Assembly (NCBI GenBank): GCA_020726005.1
Contig: DYTL01000042.1
Coordinates: forward strand, 1 to 6,816
Reading direction: 5' to 3'
DNA length: 6,816 nucleotides
Origin: Microcaldota archaeon
GTDB lineage: Archaea > Micrarchaeota > Micrarchaeia > Anstonellales > Bilamarchaeaceae
Both the position numbers and the translations under genes were made by a program. Positions 4,997-6,816 of the stretch are shown piece after piece. The notes under the pieces were generated by a model. That model ran no database searches, was not told the origin of the DNA, and saw only the letters and a program-made list of their open reading frames with translations. Positions within the stretch are counted from its first letter, which is position 1. Each line of letters starts with the position of its first letter.

Positions 4997-6148
4997 TTAT
5001 CCTGAAATGATTTTAATTATGTCTCCATCTTTAAGAATATAGTCTTTACTAATGTGCATGTTTCTTTTTGCATCCACCGAAGAAATAAAATTCTTTGCAA
5101 AATCAGTATGTACTTTTGCAGCTAAATCCACAGGCGTGGAATTTTTTGGAAGTAGGAAAACATTTGGAAGAACTGCTCCTTTCCTATCGCTCCATTTGTG
5201 TTCGTCTTCAACAGGATAAACTGCAATCATACACAACATTTCATTTACTGCCTTTTCAAGAACATTCTGCACACCGGTAGTTCCATTCTGCTTTAAATAT
5301 AATGCTATTTTTTCCAATGCTTTGTGTTGTTCATTATTTGCGTTTATTATCCTGAATTCCGAAGAACCGGGAATATATTCTATCACGCCGCTTTTTGCTG
5401 CTTTTCTGAGCGCGAGTTCATATACAGATGAGCAGAAAATTATCCGCGGAGCAAATTTTTTCTTTAACATTGATATGTTTTCTGTGCTTGCCGAATCAGC
5501 TTTGTTTGCAGCTATTAAAATAGGCTTTGTTTTACTTACTTCTTTAGCAAAAACTAATCGTTGCCCTTCGTCCCAATCCAGTATTTCGTGCAGTCCAATT
5601 TTATTAATTATTGTTTCAATGTGTGCACTATCTATTTTCATTGAATTGAAAACATCATAAATCGCTGAAATCGATTTTCCTTTAACTTTGCTCCAATTTC
5701 TCTCCAAAATTCCAGCAATCCAATATGTTATTTCCTTTTCTAAAAATTCAATTTCTTTTGCAGGATCACAATCTTCAGCTACATTTCCTTCTAAGTCGCT
5801 TTTTCCGCTTGCGTCTATAACCTGTATGAGTGCATCTGCCTGTCGTAAATCATCTAAAAATTGCAGACCTAACCCCTTTCCTAAGTGCGCTTCAGGTACT
5901 AATCCCGCAACATCTGTGATTTGTATTGGAACAAATCTAATTCCGTTTATGCACAAGGAATCACGCGGTTCACATTTGTTTCCAAGAATTACGTGCGGAC
6001 ATTGTTTTCTTACATATGCAATTGCTCTATTTGGTTCAATTGTTGTGAAAGGAAAAGGTGTAATTTTCGCATCTACCATAGTTAGCGCAGAAAAAAAAGT
6101 ACTTTTGCCTGCATTCGGTTTTCCAACAATTCCGAGCAAAATTGACAT
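4997..6148 (-). CDS. YchF/Obg-family GTPase, archaeal MJ1332-like, with C-terminal TGS domain
   Basis: This is a cytosolic P-loop NTPase of the Obg superfamily, YchF subgroup, associated with ribosomes and translation in studied members. G1 is GKPNAGKST at 9-17, the switch I region has FPFTTIEPN at 32-40, G3 is DVAGLVPEAHLGKGLG at 79-94, G4 is NKAD at 215-218, and G5 is around CSS at 239-241. A helical insertion domain follows G3 (about 125-200). The last 75 residues (YPVEDEHKWSDRKG onward, ending IIKIISG) form a TGS domain, with LPKNSTPVDLAAKVH at 333-347. Bacterial YchF has NxxE in place of NKxD and prefers ATP; the intact NKAD here predicts GTP. C50, C60 and C66 lie in a short insert between switch I and G3, a feature I associate with archaeal members, possibly metal-binding. 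The 383-residue length is normal. A minus-strand AAAAGGT 8 nt before the ATG supports the start. It lies 38 bp after the membrane-protein gene, so the two are probably co-transcribed. Confidence 0.92.
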   Translation of the reverse strand: MSILLGIVGKPNAGKSTFFSALTMVDAKITPFPFTTIEPNRAIAYVRKQCPHVILGNKCEPRDSLCINGIRFVPIQITDVAGLVPEAHLGKGLGLQFLDDLRQADALIQVIDASGKSDLEGNVAEDCDPAKEIEFLEKEITYWIAGILERNWSKVKGKSISAIYDVFNSMKIDSAHIETIINKIGLHEILDWDEGQRLVFAKEVSKTKPILIAANKADSASTENISMLKKKFAPRIIFCSSVYELALRKAAKSGVIEYIPGSSEFRIINANNEQHKALEKIALYLKQNGTTGVQNVLEKAVNEMLCMIAVYPVEDEHKWSDRKGAVLPNVFLLPKNSTPVDLAAKVHTDFAKNFISSVDAKRNMHISKDYILKDGDIIKIISG

Positions 6149-6156
6149 GCGAAGTA

Positions 6157-6163
6157 ACCTTTT
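6157..6163 (-). promoter_or_regulatory. Ribosome binding site of the YchF-type GTPase gene
   Basis: The minus strand reads AAAAGGTTA, with 8 nt between AGGT and the ATG at 6148. It matches the archaeal Shine-Dalgarno AGGTGA at five of six positions and fits translation from a polycistronic mRNA with the upstream gene. Confidence 0.55.
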
Positions 6164-6186
6164 CAGATATAATCACAAGGTTTATT

Positions 6187-6747
6187 TTATCTTATTTGAA
6201 TTCCAGATATATATCCATTCTTATTTACAATTATTTCGTACGAACTGTTTTCTGAAATCCAAATCACTTTCCATCCTTCAGAAACTTTGCTAACTTCTGG
6301 AACTGCATTCACTGCAATTATGTATTTATGTATATTTTCCGTTCCTGCAAGTGTGTGGCTTGCAATTATTGCTTCTTCTGCAAATGCAATTATGCAAGGT
6401 CTGCTTTCGCACACACTGCAATCCTTCACTATAAATTCAGGAGGCGCAGGAACAAAATTCTGCATTGGATAATTATAGTAATAATAGGTCCTTTCAGGGC
6501 AAAGAGTACGCAGTTTTTCAGTTACGCTTGCTTTTATTGCATAATACTTTATACCTCCTTCATTCATTTTGGTTTCAAAATTAATTACTTCTATACTGTT
6601 AGCATTAGGAAATTTAGTTCTCAAATCTTCTATCACAAATTTTTTCGCGTCGCTTTCCTCAAAATTACCAACAGTAAATTTCATTCCTAATATTAATGCA
6701 ATAATTATTATAACAAGCAAAACGATTATAGTGATTTCTTTCTTCAT
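6187..6747 (-). CDS. N-terminally anchored extracytoplasmic protein, unknown function, four cysteines
   Basis: The function is not recognised. Residues 5-22 are an almost unbroken run of Ile, Leu and Val after MKKE. This is either a membrane anchor with the rest outside or, less likely, an uncleaved signal peptide; I see no lipobox Cys. The outer domain (about 25-186) begins with a charged helix, followed by alternating strands. C83 starts CPERTYYYYNYP; C110, C113 and C118 form a C-x2-C-x4-C cluster (DCSVCESRPC). Four cysteines could give two disulfides or a metal site. IIASH at 127-131 is a further distinctive motif. The last 30 residues (GWKVIWISENSSYEIIVNKNG) look like the hairpin that ends PepSY-type or similar small domains: a Trp-initiated strand, then Tyr-Glu, then a turn with Asn-Gly. 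This resemblance is only by eye. The gene is 38 bp upstream of the GTPase gene and probably heads that operon. The start is supported by the anchor position and by a promoter-like palindrome just upstream. Confidence 0.8.
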   Translation of the reverse strand: MKKEITIIVLLVIIIIALILGMKFTVGNFEESDAKKFVIEDLRTKFPNANSIEVINFETKMNEGGIKYYAIKASVTEKLRTLCPERTYYYYNYPMQNFVPAPPEFIVKDCSVCESRPCIIAFAEEAIIASHTLAGTENIHKYIIAVNAVPEVSKVSEGWKVIWISENSSYEIIVNKNGYISGIQIR

Positions 6748-6756
6748 AAAATCCCG

Positions 6757-6774
6757 TATACTATTTTTAGTATA
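6757..6774. promoter_or_regulatory. Perfect 7-4-7 inverted repeat overlapping the promoter of the membrane-protein gene
   Basis: TATACTA-TTTT-TAGTATA ends 9 bp before the ATG at 6747. On the minus strand it contains ACTAAAAATAGT, centred about 20 nt from the ATG and reaching the TATA position for a start at or just before the ATG. It may be the TATA element itself, an operator over it, or both. Simple AT palindromes also arise by chance, so this is tentative. Confidence 0.4.
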
Positions 6775-6816
6775 TTCAGTAAATCCGCAAGTAAATAAAA
6801 ACCTTTCGATTTCGAA

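Noticed and set aside
5688..6293. 201-codon plus-strand ORF opposite the GTPase gene
   Set aside because: It is antisense to a protein with all five G motifs, has no family features, and runs into the antisense of a second gene. It is an open frame produced by codon bias.

Overview
The window is AT-rich and almost entirely coding on the minus strand. It looks archaeal. The GTPase at 4997-6148 is the archaeal YchF/MJ1332 type, with an NKAD motif and a three-cysteine insert. The citramalate synthase resembles the methanogen CimA family. Several starts have TATA-like boxes about 26 nt upstream of the ATG and no Shine-Dalgarno sequence, as in archaeal leaderless mRNAs. A small-genome (DPANN-like) lineage is possible, but that is only an impression from the low GC content and the compact style of the 186-residue membrane protein.

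Layout, left to right: the 3' end of an unidentified plus-strand gene (2-223) converges on ilvC. All other genes are on the minus strand. In their direction of transcription they are: an N-terminally anchored extracytoplasmic protein of unknown function (6187-6747), the YchF-type GTPase (4997-6148), leuA (3389-4903), a 524-bp gap, a cimA-like gene (1368-2864), a short ORF of 36-42 codons (1220-1330 or 1348), and ilvC (231-1217).

The three large metabolic genes belong to branched-chain amino acid synthesis. CimA would make (R)-citramalate from pyruvate and acetyl-CoA, giving 2-oxobutyrate for isoleucine without threonine. IlvC acts in both the valine/leucine and isoleucine branches. LeuA starts the leucine branch from 2-ketoisovalerate. 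The other enzymes needed (IlvBN, IlvD, LeuB, LeuCD, a transaminase) are not in the window.

The most unexpected structure is in the leuA-cimA gap. About 370 bp (2893-3262) are bounded by 19-bp inverted repeats matching at 17 of 19 positions. Inside are a second inverted block, a 12-bp direct repeat and a 44-codon ORF whose first residues resemble the start of some archaeal transposases. This looks like a MITE or IS remnant next to the cimA promoter. Other points are the short ORF that seems translationally coupled to ilvC, and two perfect 7-4-7 inverted repeats at the promoters of leuA and of the membrane-protein gene. I see no complete novel multi-gene system, tRNA, rRNA or CRISPR array.
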